Source: Acidobacteriota bacterium (GTDB lineage: Bacteria; Actinomycetota; Acidimicrobiia; Acidimicrobiales; SHLQ01). Taken from it: DNA of 14,636 nt. Location: positions 1-14,636 of the forward strand of contig JADFOM010000034.1 in the NCBI GenBank assembly GCA_022562835.1, read 5' to 3'. The notes under the pieces are model-generated. The model made no database searches. It worked only from the letters and a program-made list of their open reading frames with translations, and was not told the origin of the DNA. Position 1 is the stretch's first letter; each line of letters starts with the position of its first letter. Both the position numbers and the translations under genes were made by a program. Positions 7,486 through 14,254 of the stretch are shown here, one piece after another.

Positions 7486-8661
7486 ATGACAGAGATCAAC
7501 GGGTGGACATCCAAGGGTTTCGAGGGCGTACGCACCGCGTTTGAAGCCAACTTCGATGCGGGGGCTGAGGTCGGTGCTGCATTTAGCGCCTATCACCACG
7601 GCGACAAGGTGGTCGATCTCTGGGCTGGCGTCGCTGACGAGTCAACGGGCCGCCCCTGGACCGAGGACACGCTCATGCCGGTGTTCTCAACCACCAAGGG
7701 TTGGACAGCAATGGCAGCGAACCGACTGATCGCCGAGGGGCTCCTCGATCCAACTCAACCCGCAGCACACTATTGGCCGGGTTTTGAAGCAAACGGAAAA
7801 TCCAAGGTCACGGTCGAGCACTTGTTGAGCCATCAGGCTGGGCTCGCTTGGTCTGACGTAGACCTGACCATTGCGGAAGTTCTCGAGTGGGACCCCGTCA
7901 TAGCGGCGCTCGAAGCACAGCGCCCATCGTGGGAACCGGGCACCGCGCACGGCTACCACGCGCTGACCTACGGGTGGTTGGTCGGCGAAGTTATCGCCAG
8001 GGTGACCGGGCGCTCGATCGGCACCTATCTCCGCGCTGAGATCGCGGAACCACTAGAACTGGACCTGTGGATCGGTACGCCCGAATCGGTCGAAGATCGG
8101 ATCGGGGCGCTGGTATCTTCACCTGGAGGACTCGGGGGTGATCTCGCTCTTGACGATTCCCTCGCCGAGATACTCGCTCCATTCCTCGGCCCCGAAGGTG
8201 TGCTCACGAAAGCGCTCGGAGCAAACCTGGGGGCATTTGATGACTTCGGTGTGTGGAATAGTCCGGAGGTCCATCGTGGCGAAATACCCGCCGCAAACGG
8301 CGTCTGCGACGCATCCTCACTGGCCAAGATCTACGCCGCTTGCATCGGCGAGGTCGACGGCTTTCGTGTGCTTGACGATGCACAGCTTCGAGATGCCACC
8401 ACCCAGCGCACCACCGGACCAAACACGATCCTCATGAATATGGACATCCAATTCGGATTGGGTTTTATGCTTCGGTCGCCGGTCATGCCAATCGGCGGGC
8501 CCGGTTCGTTCGGTCACTTCGGTGCGGGTGGATCGATGGGGTGGGCGGATCCGACGACATCGATGACGTTCGGCTACATCATGAACAAGATGGCGCTCGG
8601 AGCCACCGGTGACGAACGTACAGCCCGCTTGACGGCTGCCTGCTTCGACGCGATCGCCTGA
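7486..8661 (+). CDS. Serine hydrolase of the beta-lactamase/EstB (class C-like) family
   Basis: This 391-residue protein has the penicillin-binding-protein/class C beta-lactamase fold. The nucleophile motif is STTK (Ser68-Lys71), the second active-site region GYHALTYGW carries Tyr158, and the third motif is HFGAGGS (344-350). No signal peptide is visible, so it is probably cytoplasmic and more likely an esterase/transesterase of the EstB/LovD type than a resistance beta-lactamase. The longer frame from 7363 is rejected: homologous sequence begins with the GWTSKGFEGVR stretch just after the ATG at 7486, and a promoter-like TACGGT sits 6 bases ahead of it. It is divergent from the synthetase-P450 operon. 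Actinobacterial catabolic loci often carry such hydrolases, so it may cleave esters or lactones there, which is inference. Confidence 0.9.
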   Translation: MTEINGWTSKGFEGVRTAFEANFDAGAEVGAAFSAYHHGDKVVDLWAGVADESTGRPWTEDTLMPVFSTTKGWTAMAANRLIAEGLLDPTQPAAHYWPGFEANGKSKVTVEHLLSHQAGLAWSDVDLTIAEVLEWDPVIAALEAQRPSWEPGTAHGYHALTYGWLVGEVIARVTGRSIGTYLRAEIAEPLELDLWIGTPESVEDRIGALVSSPGGLGGDLALDDSLAEILAPFLGPEGVLTKALGANLGAFDDFGVWNSPEVHRGEIPAANGVCDASSLAKIYAACIGEVDGFRVLDDAQLRDATTQRTTGPNTILMNMDIQFGLGFMLRSPVMPIGGPGSFGHFGAGGSMGWADPTTSMTFGYIMNKMALGATGDERTARLTAACFDAIA

Positions 8662-8700
8662 GATAGCGGGACGCTGTTGTCATCGCGACGCGTAGACACA

Positions 8701-8745
8701 ATGCCGGCGAGCCTCGTCATAGTGGTGTTATCTCGAAACGACTGA
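8701..8745 (+). other. Possible 14-codon leader ORF before the MFS gene
   Basis: ATG at 8701 opens a 14-codon frame (MPASLVIVVLSRND) that ends 8 bases before the MFS ATG at 8754. It could be a leader peptide or chance. The MFS reading frame itself is open back to 8664 but has no ATG, GTG or TTG before 8751. Confidence 0.2.
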
Positions 8746-8753
8746 GCTCGTTG

Positions 8754-10511
8754 ATGACCGGTCTGCTACTCGGCGCGGTCGCGCTCGCGTTCGCGGATGC
8801 ATCGGTTGTCGCCCTTGCGCTCCCTGAGCTGTACAGCGAATTCGAAACGACGATCGTCGCGGTGTCGTGGGTCCTCACGATCTATGCGCTTAGCGTTGCG
8901 GTAGCGGGCATCGCTGGTCTATTTCTGATCGGTCGCGTACAAATGGCCCACCTCAGCGCTGCAGGCGCAGCGCTGTTCGCCATTGCATCCGTCGCTGCCG
9001 GTGCGGCGCCCAACCTCACGGTTCTGCTGATCGCCCGGGCAATACAAGGTGTTGGTGGTGCCTGGTTGCTAATGGGATCGCTTTCGACGCTGCGGTCGAT
9101 GCTCTCGAGTGCGTCCGCGGCCACACGTGCTTGGTCGCTGGCTGGAACGTTCGGCGCTGTACTCGGGCCTGCGCTCGGCGGCGTTGTTACCCAGGTCTTC
9201 GACTGGCGTGCGGTGTTCTTCGTGCAGGCTCCGATTGCACTGGGCGCCATTCTGGTGGCGAAGGTCCACACCGAACCCGAGCCGGCGAAGATTCGGCGTC
9301 CACGCGGAGCGGCCATGGCCGACCTATCACTCTTCGGCGTCTTCGGCGCACTGGTCGGGGCTCTGTTCCTGAGTGTAATTCTGCTCGTAGTGGTGTGGGG
9401 ATACGAGCCGCTCGCTGGAGCGGTAATAGTCACCGCACTCCCCCTGGGCACGGTCTCTGCCAGGGTGGCGCGAGCAAGGGTCGATCAACGGACGCTGGCG
9501 GTCGCCGGTGGTTTCTTGCTGTGTAGCGGGCTCGCGACGCTGGCGTTCATTCCGGGCGTCGAACCTTTGTGGGCTTTCGCGGCACTTTTCATGTGCGGAA
9601 CTGGCTACGGAGCAATGACCGGCGTTCTCGGACCGATTTCAGTTCCCGACGGATCAGGAGCCCGCGCCGCAACGTTGACGTCGGTCGCTCGCCACCTTGG
9701 ACTCGTCGTCGGTCTCGGGCTGATCGCTTTGATACTTTCCGTCGACGTCGACACAGCTATGGACGACGCCCCGTTTCCGGCAACAGCATCGGTGTTGGAT
9801 TCGACAATCGACACGATCACCAAGGTTCAGCTCGCGCTAGATGTAGTCGATGTAGTCGACGAGGCGTCGAGCGGTGAGGTTCCCGACCTCACCGATGTCT
9901 TCGAACGTCACGGCTCGCGCGACGACGAGGACGTCGCGCTACTACAGGTGCGTGTTGAGACGCAGGTCCGTGAAATGTTCACCAGGGCCTTTCGTGCCGC
10001 GTTCGCTGTTGCCGCCGCCATGGCTCTGTTCGCCACGGTCGTCGCCTACCTCATCCTCGCCCTGCGCAGCAATAAATGGGGACTTGGTCCAATAGCGATC
10101 ATCGCGATCTTGATCGGCCTCGCACTGCCGAGCGCGTCCTACGCCAGCGGAGGAAACAATGTCGGGCGATCGACCCTTGAGGACCCGTGTACCGCTGGGG
10201 CGGATCCATTCCCCTCTGAGGGTTTAGACGCGATGCTCCAGCGTATGGTTCTTTCGGGTCTAAATGGTGCTGCCTGCGAGCTGGGCGTCGGCCGCGAGGA
10301 GTTGGTCTTGTCGCTCGAACCGAGCAGCGGAGTCGACACCGTCGATTGGAACGGCGATACCGTCGAGGAAGCGCTGCGCTCGGGGGTGCGTCGTGCGATA
10401 GACGATGCCGACGAGCGCGACACGTTGCCTGGATTTGCTGCCACGGCGCTGCACTGGGCTGCAGATCGGGCCCCGGTCTCTTGGTTCCTCGACCGCCTCG
10501 GAGTCGGCTGA
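8754..10511 (+). CDS. MFS permease with C-terminal extracytoplasmic domain
   Basis: This 585-residue major facilitator resembles drug-efflux (DHA2-like) permeases: the first helix region AFADASVVALALPELYSEF, the motif LLIARAIQGVGGAWLL, and GTFGAVLGPALGG (antiporter motif C type). I count about 12 core helices plus a thirteenth (near residues 442-464). Positive charges (KIRRPR, ARVARAR, LRSNKW) fall on the cytoplasmic side. Between helices 11 and 12 lies an acidic external loop of about 80 residues (330-410). After helix 13 comes a domain of about 120 residues, predicted outside, with two cysteines (479 and 508) and the stretch GLNGAACELGVGREELVLSL. Substrate unknown. A TTG directly precedes the chosen ATG. 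The next gene, an M15 peptidase lipoprotein, begins one base after the stop, hinting at a joint envelope role. Confidence 0.88.
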   Translation: MTGLLLGAVALAFADASVVALALPELYSEFETTIVAVSWVLTIYALSVAVAGIAGLFLIGRVQMAHLSAAGAALFAIASVAAGAAPNLTVLLIARAIQGVGGAWLLMGSLSTLRSMLSSASAATRAWSLAGTFGAVLGPALGGVVTQVFDWRAVFFVQAPIALGAILVAKVHTEPEPAKIRRPRGAAMADLSLFGVFGALVGALFLSVILLVVVWGYEPLAGAVIVTALPLGTVSARVARARVDQRTLAVAGGFLLCSGLATLAFIPGVEPLWAFAALFMCGTGYGAMTGVLGPISVPDGSGARAATLTSVARHLGLVVGLGLIALILSVDVDTAMDDAPFPATASVLDSTIDTITKVQLALDVVDVVDEASSGEVPDLTDVFERHGSRDDEDVALLQVRVETQVREMFTRAFRAAFAVAAAMALFATVVAYLILALRSNKWGLGPIAIIAILIGLALPSASYASGGNNVGRSTLEDPCTAGADPFPSEGLDAMLQRMVLSGLNGAACELGVGREELVLSLEPSSGVDTVDWNGDTVEEALRSGVRRAIDDADERDTLPGFAATALHWAADRAPVSWFLDRLGVG

Positions 10512-10512
10512 G

Positions 10513-11493
10513 ATGACCACGTCGTTATGGTCATGGGCCCGCTGGTGCATAGCCAAACTCGCGTTGACGTCTGCGACGCGAAGACAGCTGCCCTGGAGTG
10601 CGGTGGTCGCTCTCGTCATGTTGCTGCCAATAGTCGCCAGCTGCTCCTCTGAGGGCGAACCCGTCTCGTCAGAGACCGTCGTGTCTGCCGCATCGAGCAC
10701 GATGACTCTCAGCTCTGCCCAGGCGCCCAATGAGACGCTCAAACCTGCGCAGGAGGCTCCTTCGTCGACGATCGGTCCCTCCGATGACGCCACCGAACCG
10801 CCCGCTTGGCTAGGGACACGGGAGCTCCCAGTGGGGCCTGATGGGCGCATCACCGCTCAATCCACACCCCCAGCGCTTATCGATCGCCAGTTTATTACTC
10901 GTGACGTGCTCCCCGCTGCGCTCGCCGATGAGTTCGTCTCGACCATCCAACCACTCGAGGGCAAGGTCCTCGAGGATTCAACATGGCACTCGCGATGTCC
11001 GGTTCCACCCGACGAACTTCGTGTCCTGACGATGTCTCATTGGGGCTTCGACGGTGAGGTACACACCGGACAGCTCATCGTGCATCGATCGGTCGCTAAC
11101 GACGTCGTCAATGTCTTCGGCTCGTTGTACGACTCGCGATTTCCGATCGAGGAGATGCGTGGTGTGACCAACGCCGATCTCAACGCAGCTCCGACCGGCG
11201 ACGGCAACAATACCGCGGCGTTCGTGTGCCGAACCGTCACCGGCGGTACATCATTTTCCGAACATGCCTACGGGCTGGCCATCGACGTCAATCCTTTCCA
11301 CAACCCCTATATCAAGGGTGACCAGGTGCTTCCCGAACTCGCTACCAGCTACCTCGAGCGCGAACCCGTGCGCCCGGGAATGATCACCGAGGGCGACACG
11401 GTTACCACCGCATTCGATACCATCGGGTGGGGCTGGGGCGGTCGCTGGCAATCTCTAGCGGATTATCAACACTTCGCCCTCAACGATCGTTGA
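10513..11493 (+). CDS. M15-family D-Ala-D-Ala carboxypeptidase-like lipoprotein
   Basis: This 326-residue predicted lipoprotein has a hydrophobic segment SAVVALVMLLPIVASC ending in lipobox Cys44, then a Ser/Thr/Pro-rich linker to about 100, then an M15 (VanY/CwlK-like) zinc peptidase domain. The zinc site is readable: His251 and Asp258 in SEHAYGLAIDVNP, and His320 in DYQHF with Asp317 as likely catalytic residue. Cys162 and Cys239 could pair outside the cell. It should trim peptidoglycan stem peptides at the outer face of the membrane. ATG 10513 is chosen because it follows the MFS stop by one base (TGAGATG). A TTG at codon 18 would give a more compact 27-residue signal and cannot be excluded. 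The upstream extension to 10405 overlaps the MFS gene and is rejected. Confidence 0.9.
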   Translation: MTTSLWSWARWCIAKLALTSATRRQLPWSAVVALVMLLPIVASCSSEGEPVSSETVVSAASSTMTLSSAQAPNETLKPAQEAPSSTIGPSDDATEPPAWLGTRELPVGPDGRITAQSTPPALIDRQFITRDVLPAALADEFVSTIQPLEGKVLEDSTWHSRCPVPPDELRVLTMSHWGFDGEVHTGQLIVHRSVANDVVNVFGSLYDSRFPIEEMRGVTNADLNAAPTGDGNNTAAFVCRTVTGGTSFSEHAYGLAIDVNPFHNPYIKGDQVLPELATSYLEREPVRPGMITEGDTVTTAFDTIGWGWGGRWQSLADYQHFALNDR

Positions 11494-11501
11494 CGCAGCG
11501 T

Positions 11502-11507
11502 TAGCCT
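11502..11507 (+). promoter_or_regulatory. Candidate -10 box (TAGCCT) for leaderless nth
   Basis: TAGCCT, then six bases (gctgac), then the GTG start of endonuclease III. No Shine-Dalgarno sequence is present between the M15 stop and this start. The geometry equals that before the genes at 7486 and 14255. Confidence 0.45.
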
Positions 11508-11513
11508 GCTGAC

Positions 11514-12161
11514 GTGAAGAGAGCAGAAAAGGCCACCCGGATCGGAGAGATCCTCGACGACCTCTACCCGACTCCGCCTATTCCACTCGACCACACCAGT
11601 CCTTACACACTTCTCGTAGCAGTCGCTTTATCGGCTCAGACCACCGACAAGAAGGTCAACGAGGTCACACCGGGTCTATTCGCCGTCGCGGACAGTCCAG
11701 AGAAGATGGCCGCTTTGTCCCCCGACGAGATTCACCACCACATCCGTCAGATCGGACTCGCACCGACCAAGGCGAGAAACCTGTCGGCGATGGCCCATCA
11801 GATCCTGGACGCAGGCGGCGATATCTATGCGGACTGGGACTTCCTCGAGTCGCTTGCTGGTGTTGGCCACAAGACGGCGAGTGTTGTCATGGCACACGCA
11901 TTCGGAGTGCCGGCGTTCCCAGTCGATACGCACATTCAGCGGCTCGCGGCGCGCTGGGGGCTCTCCAACGGCACCACGGTCGAGCGCACCGAAAGGGACC
12001 TCAAGGCAGTCTTCCCGATCAACACTTGGAATCGTCGACACCTTCAGATCATCTTCTTCGGTCGCGAGTACTGCCCCGCTCGGTATCACGACTTGCTCGG
12101 ATGCCCGATCTGCGCTTGGGCTGCCACCAAGAAGCGTATCTCTGAGGAGGCCGCTGGTTGA
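11514..12161 (+). CDS. nth: Endonuclease III (DNA glycosylase/AP lyase) with atypical Fe-S motif
   Basis: This 215-residue base-excision-repair enzyme removes oxidised pyrimidines and cleaves the abasic site. The helix-hairpin-helix LAGVGHKTA carries catalytic Lys120, and VDTHIQRLA carries Asp138, the same numbers as in the E. coli enzyme. The N-terminal stretch TLLVAVALSAQTTDKKVN is also typical. The C-terminal cluster motif is unusual: the cysteines are Cys187, Cys197 and Cys200 (C-x9-C-x2-C), and the fourth cysteine of the canonical C-x6-C-x2-C-x5-C is absent, the protein continuing AWAATKK. A [4Fe-4S] cluster may be missing or differently ligated. The start is a GTG, 20 bases after the M15 gene, preceded by a promoter-like TAGCCT, so it may have its own transcript. 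The protein is soluble and unrelated to the envelope genes around it. Confidence 0.93.
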   Translation: MKRAEKATRIGEILDDLYPTPPIPLDHTSPYTLLVAVALSAQTTDKKVNEVTPGLFAVADSPEKMAALSPDEIHHHIRQIGLAPTKARNLSAMAHQILDAGGDIYADWDFLESLAGVGHKTASVVMAHAFGVPAFPVDTHIQRLAARWGLSNGTTVERTERDLKAVFPINTWNRRHLQIIFFGREYCPARYHDLLGCPICAWAATKKRISEEAAG

Positions 12162-12211
12162 TCCCCTTGGACGTCGCCACGCACCGCGGCAAATTCAAGA
12201 GTGATGGTCGG

Positions 12212-12217
12212 TACCCT
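12212..12217 (+). promoter_or_regulatory. Candidate -10 box (TACCCT) for the glycosidase-like gene
   Basis: TACCCT lies 8 bases before the ATG at 12226, within GGTACCCTTTGACC, and no Shine-Dalgarno sequence is present. This is a further example of a TAnnnT box close to a start codon. The -35 region is not recognisable. Confidence 0.4.
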
Positions 12218-12225
12218 TTGACCAA

Positions 12226-13659
12226 ATGGCCAAGACTGGACGACCGCGCGCCGCTGTAGCCATCGCTGTGGTCGCTCTATCCACGGTCGTGGTGGTGGCA
12301 GTTTGGGTTGGCCTGACCGCAGACGGCAACGAAAACCCCGACGGGGAAACGGGGTCCAAAACATCGAGTTCAGCCTCCGCCTCGAACTCAACCAGCGTCT
12401 GGACGGAGCCTCAGGACACAACTTCGTCCTCGGGGACCGAACCAGCCAATTCGACATCTCTGCCGAACAATGATCCCGCGAGCTGTGAACAGGGTCAAGG
12501 CGAGGGCGAGCTGAACGACGGTGTCGGGATGTGTATCTACGGACCTCCGTTCGACGATCCGAACTTCTTTCCGGTGGCGACATTTTCCGCCAGCGCGGAC
12601 GAGGCCGAGATTCTTGCCGCCGAAGGATTTAATCTCGTTTTGACCGGTGCGAATCCGCCCGATCGTTTGCCTTCCTGGGGTGGCCCAAAATCGCCGGACG
12701 ATATTCAGGTTTGGGCCGACAACGGGGTCTACGTTGTCGCCGCATACGACATGGCCGAAGCACTACAACCGGCCGCGAACAACCCGTTTCTAGTCGGCTT
12801 CGCGTCGACCGATGAGCCGATACGTAACTTCGGCCTCGAACCCGAGGACGTGTTCGATCAATTCGATGCCGTCGCTGCCGTCGAGGGGTTCGAGGACGGC
12901 CTTGGTTTCGTGACCTTTGCCGGTCACACGGTCTTCTATGATCCACGTGACACAAACCCCGACACCGTTGAAAAGACACTCGAAGTCGCGGCTGATGAGC
13001 GAACCGATCTCATAGCCTTCGACATATATCCGCTGTCCTATTGCTCCGAGAACGGTTTCATGCGCATTTTCGAGGAGTGTGATATCGGTGTGCTCGGAGA
13101 CTCGATCGACCACTTCCAGGCATATTCGAATCACTCGATCCCGGTGTTTTCATGGACCGACGCTCGTCACACTTTCGGCGACGATTTTCCCGGGGAGGAC
13201 AAGGAACACCTCATCGACGCCATGGTCTGGTTGCCCATCAACCACGGATCGCAGGGTGTTGCATGGTTCACGATCTTGCCCGGCGGTCACGTCGCCGACT
13301 ACTTGAGAAATCCCGTCGTCGCAGCCAAGGTCCGGGAGATCAACTCGCTGGTGACATCACTCGCCCCTGTTCTCAACAGTGCTGGCCAAGACACCGCCAC
13401 CGCAACCAGTGACGAGGACGACATCACAATGGACTTGGGCGGACGCGTATACGACGGCAAGTCATACATATTCGCCGTTGCCGACGCCTCCTCGCTCGGC
13501 GACGGTCCGACTTCGACCGCCACCTTCGATGTCGACGACATTGAGGAGGGAACGATTACCGAGCTTCGCAGCGGCGCGACAATCGAATTCTCGAATGGAA
13601 CCTTCCAGGACGATTTCGATCCCTATCAGGTCAAGATCTACGAGATCACTCCGTCCTGA
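12226..13659 (+). CDS. Membrane-anchored or secreted TIM-barrel glycosidase-like protein, unknown activity
   Basis: I cannot name a family for this 477-residue protein. It begins with a short basic stretch and a hydrophobic helix (9-30; signal peptide or anchor). A Ser/Thr/Asn/Pro-rich linker (43-85) leads to a domain whose order of hydrophobic strands suggests an eight-strand beta/alpha barrel: PVATF, FNLVLTG, VYVVAAYD, LVGFASTDEP, GFVTFAG, DLIAFDIYPL, IPVFSWTD and GVAWFTIL. The DEP at 196-198, at the end of strand 4, is where clan A glycosidases place their acid/base, but strand 7 has Thr-Asp and not the usual nucleophile Glu. A C-terminal beta domain (about 398-477) ends in FQDDFDPYQVKIYEI, the kind of tail seen on bacterial glycosidases. 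Cys87/Cys103 and Cys273/Cys285 may form disulfides. It probably acts on extracellular or wall glycans. Confidence 0.75.
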   Translation: MAKTGRPRAAVAIAVVALSTVVVVAVWVGLTADGNENPDGETGSKTSSSASASNSTSVWTEPQDTTSSSGTEPANSTSLPNNDPASCEQGQGEGELNDGVGMCIYGPPFDDPNFFPVATFSASADEAEILAAEGFNLVLTGANPPDRLPSWGGPKSPDDIQVWADNGVYVVAAYDMAEALQPAANNPFLVGFASTDEPIRNFGLEPEDVFDQFDAVAAVEGFEDGLGFVTFAGHTVFYDPRDTNPDTVEKTLEVAADERTDLIAFDIYPLSYCSENGFMRIFEECDIGVLGDSIDHFQAYSNHSIPVFSWTDARHTFGDDFPGEDKEHLIDAMVWLPINHGSQGVAWFTILPGGHVADYLRNPVVAAKVREINSLVTSLAPVLNSAGQDTATATSDEDDITMDLGGRVYDGKSYIFAVADASSLGDGPTSTATFDVDDIEEGTITELRSGATIEFSNGTFQDDFDPYQVKIYEITPS

Positions 13660-13696
13660 GCGATGCCCGTCGGGTATGTAGCCCCGTAGGCACCGT
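13660..13696. terminator. Possible weak terminator between convergent genes
   Basis: The 37-base space between the converging glycosidase-like and CBS genes contains GCCCGTCGGG and CCCCGTAGGC, which can pair imperfectly around a short loop. There is no U-tract. Position favours a termination role; the sequence alone is weak evidence. Confidence 0.25.
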
Positions 13697-14119
13697 TCAA
13701 TCACCTGCGGAATCGCGTAGCGAGGCTTCGAGTTCGGTGAGCCGAGCATCGACCAAATCACCCAGGCTGACGATGCCGACCAGGCCCCCATCAGCAGCAA
13801 TAACAGGCATGTGACGGAAGTGGCCGCTCGTCATCGTCGCCATCACCGTCTCGATGTCGTCTCCGACACTGCAGGTCAAGACGTTTTGAGTCATCAACTC
13901 CTCGACCCGCAGGCGCAGTGTGCCCTCTTGCTCGGTCGCCAGATGCCGTACAACGTCACGTTCGGAGATGATTCCCACGATCGCTCGACCGTCCGCCGTC
14001 ACCACCACCGCGCCGATGGAGTATTCCTTGAGCAGGTCCACCACATCAGCAATAGTGTCTCGGGGCGCGGAGGTGATCACCTTGCGAAAATCAGGTCCAG
14101 TGACCTCTTCGATAAGCAT
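13697..14119 (-). CDS. Two-CBS-domain protein
   Basis: This 140-residue stand-alone protein consists of a pair of CBS domains (about 13-62 and 75-127), each showing the typical pattern: GAVVVTADGRAIVGIISERDVV, and RHMPVIAADGGLVGIVSLGDLV. Such Bateman modules bind adenine nucleotides (AMP, ATP, SAM) or NAD-type ligands and act as sensors or regulators; the ligand and partner are not indicated here. No effector domain is attached. A good ribosome binding site (AGGGAG) lies 5 bases ahead of the ATG, with a GATAAT-like -10 about 20 bases upstream of the start. It is convergent with the glycosidase-like gene and divergent from the FKBP gene over a 135-base region. Confidence 0.93.
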   Translation of the reverse strand: MLIEEVTGPDFRKVITSAPRDTIADVVDLLKEYSIGAVVVTADGRAIVGIISERDVVRHLATEQEGTLRLRVEELMTQNVLTCSVGDDIETVMATMTSGHFRHMPVIAADGGLVGIVSLGDLVDARLTELEASLRDSAGD

Positions 14120-14124
14120 TTGTA

Positions 14125-14145
14125 CTCCCTGAGTCTCGAATTATC
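14125..14145 (-). promoter_or_regulatory. Ribosome binding site and candidate -10 for the CBS gene
   Basis: On the minus strand GATAAT (14140-14145) lies 20 bases before the ATG, and AGGGAG (14125-14130) lies 5 bases before it. Together they give a plausible short 5' leader, unlike the leaderless-type starts nearby. No convincing -35 is visible. Confidence 0.4.
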
Positions 14146-14242
14146 TGAAATCGCCATCGCCAACGCGACGGCCGATTGCCATACCATCGCAGCGCCGTGG
14201 GCGGCAGAATAGCAAATCGCAAGACCTGGCGTATCGAGTGGA

Positions 14243-14248
14243 TAGGTT
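14243..14248 (+). promoter_or_regulatory. Candidate -10 box (TAGGTT) for a leaderless FKBP transcript
   Basis: TAGGTT, six bases, then the GTG start at 14255. This is the third case in the window with the identical 6-base spacing. GGATAGG overlapping it might alternatively act as a poor ribosome binding site. Confidence 0.45.
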
Positions 14249-14254
14249 CGACGC

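Noticed and set aside
8882..9451. 189-codon minus-strand frame opposite the MFS gene
   Set aside because: Antisense to transmembrane helices; no hydrophobic or domain pattern of its own.
10405..10512. Upstream extension of the M15 peptidase frame
   Set aside because: It would overlap the MFS gene by over 100 bases and put a long unrelated stretch before the lipoprotein signal; ATG 10513 fits better.
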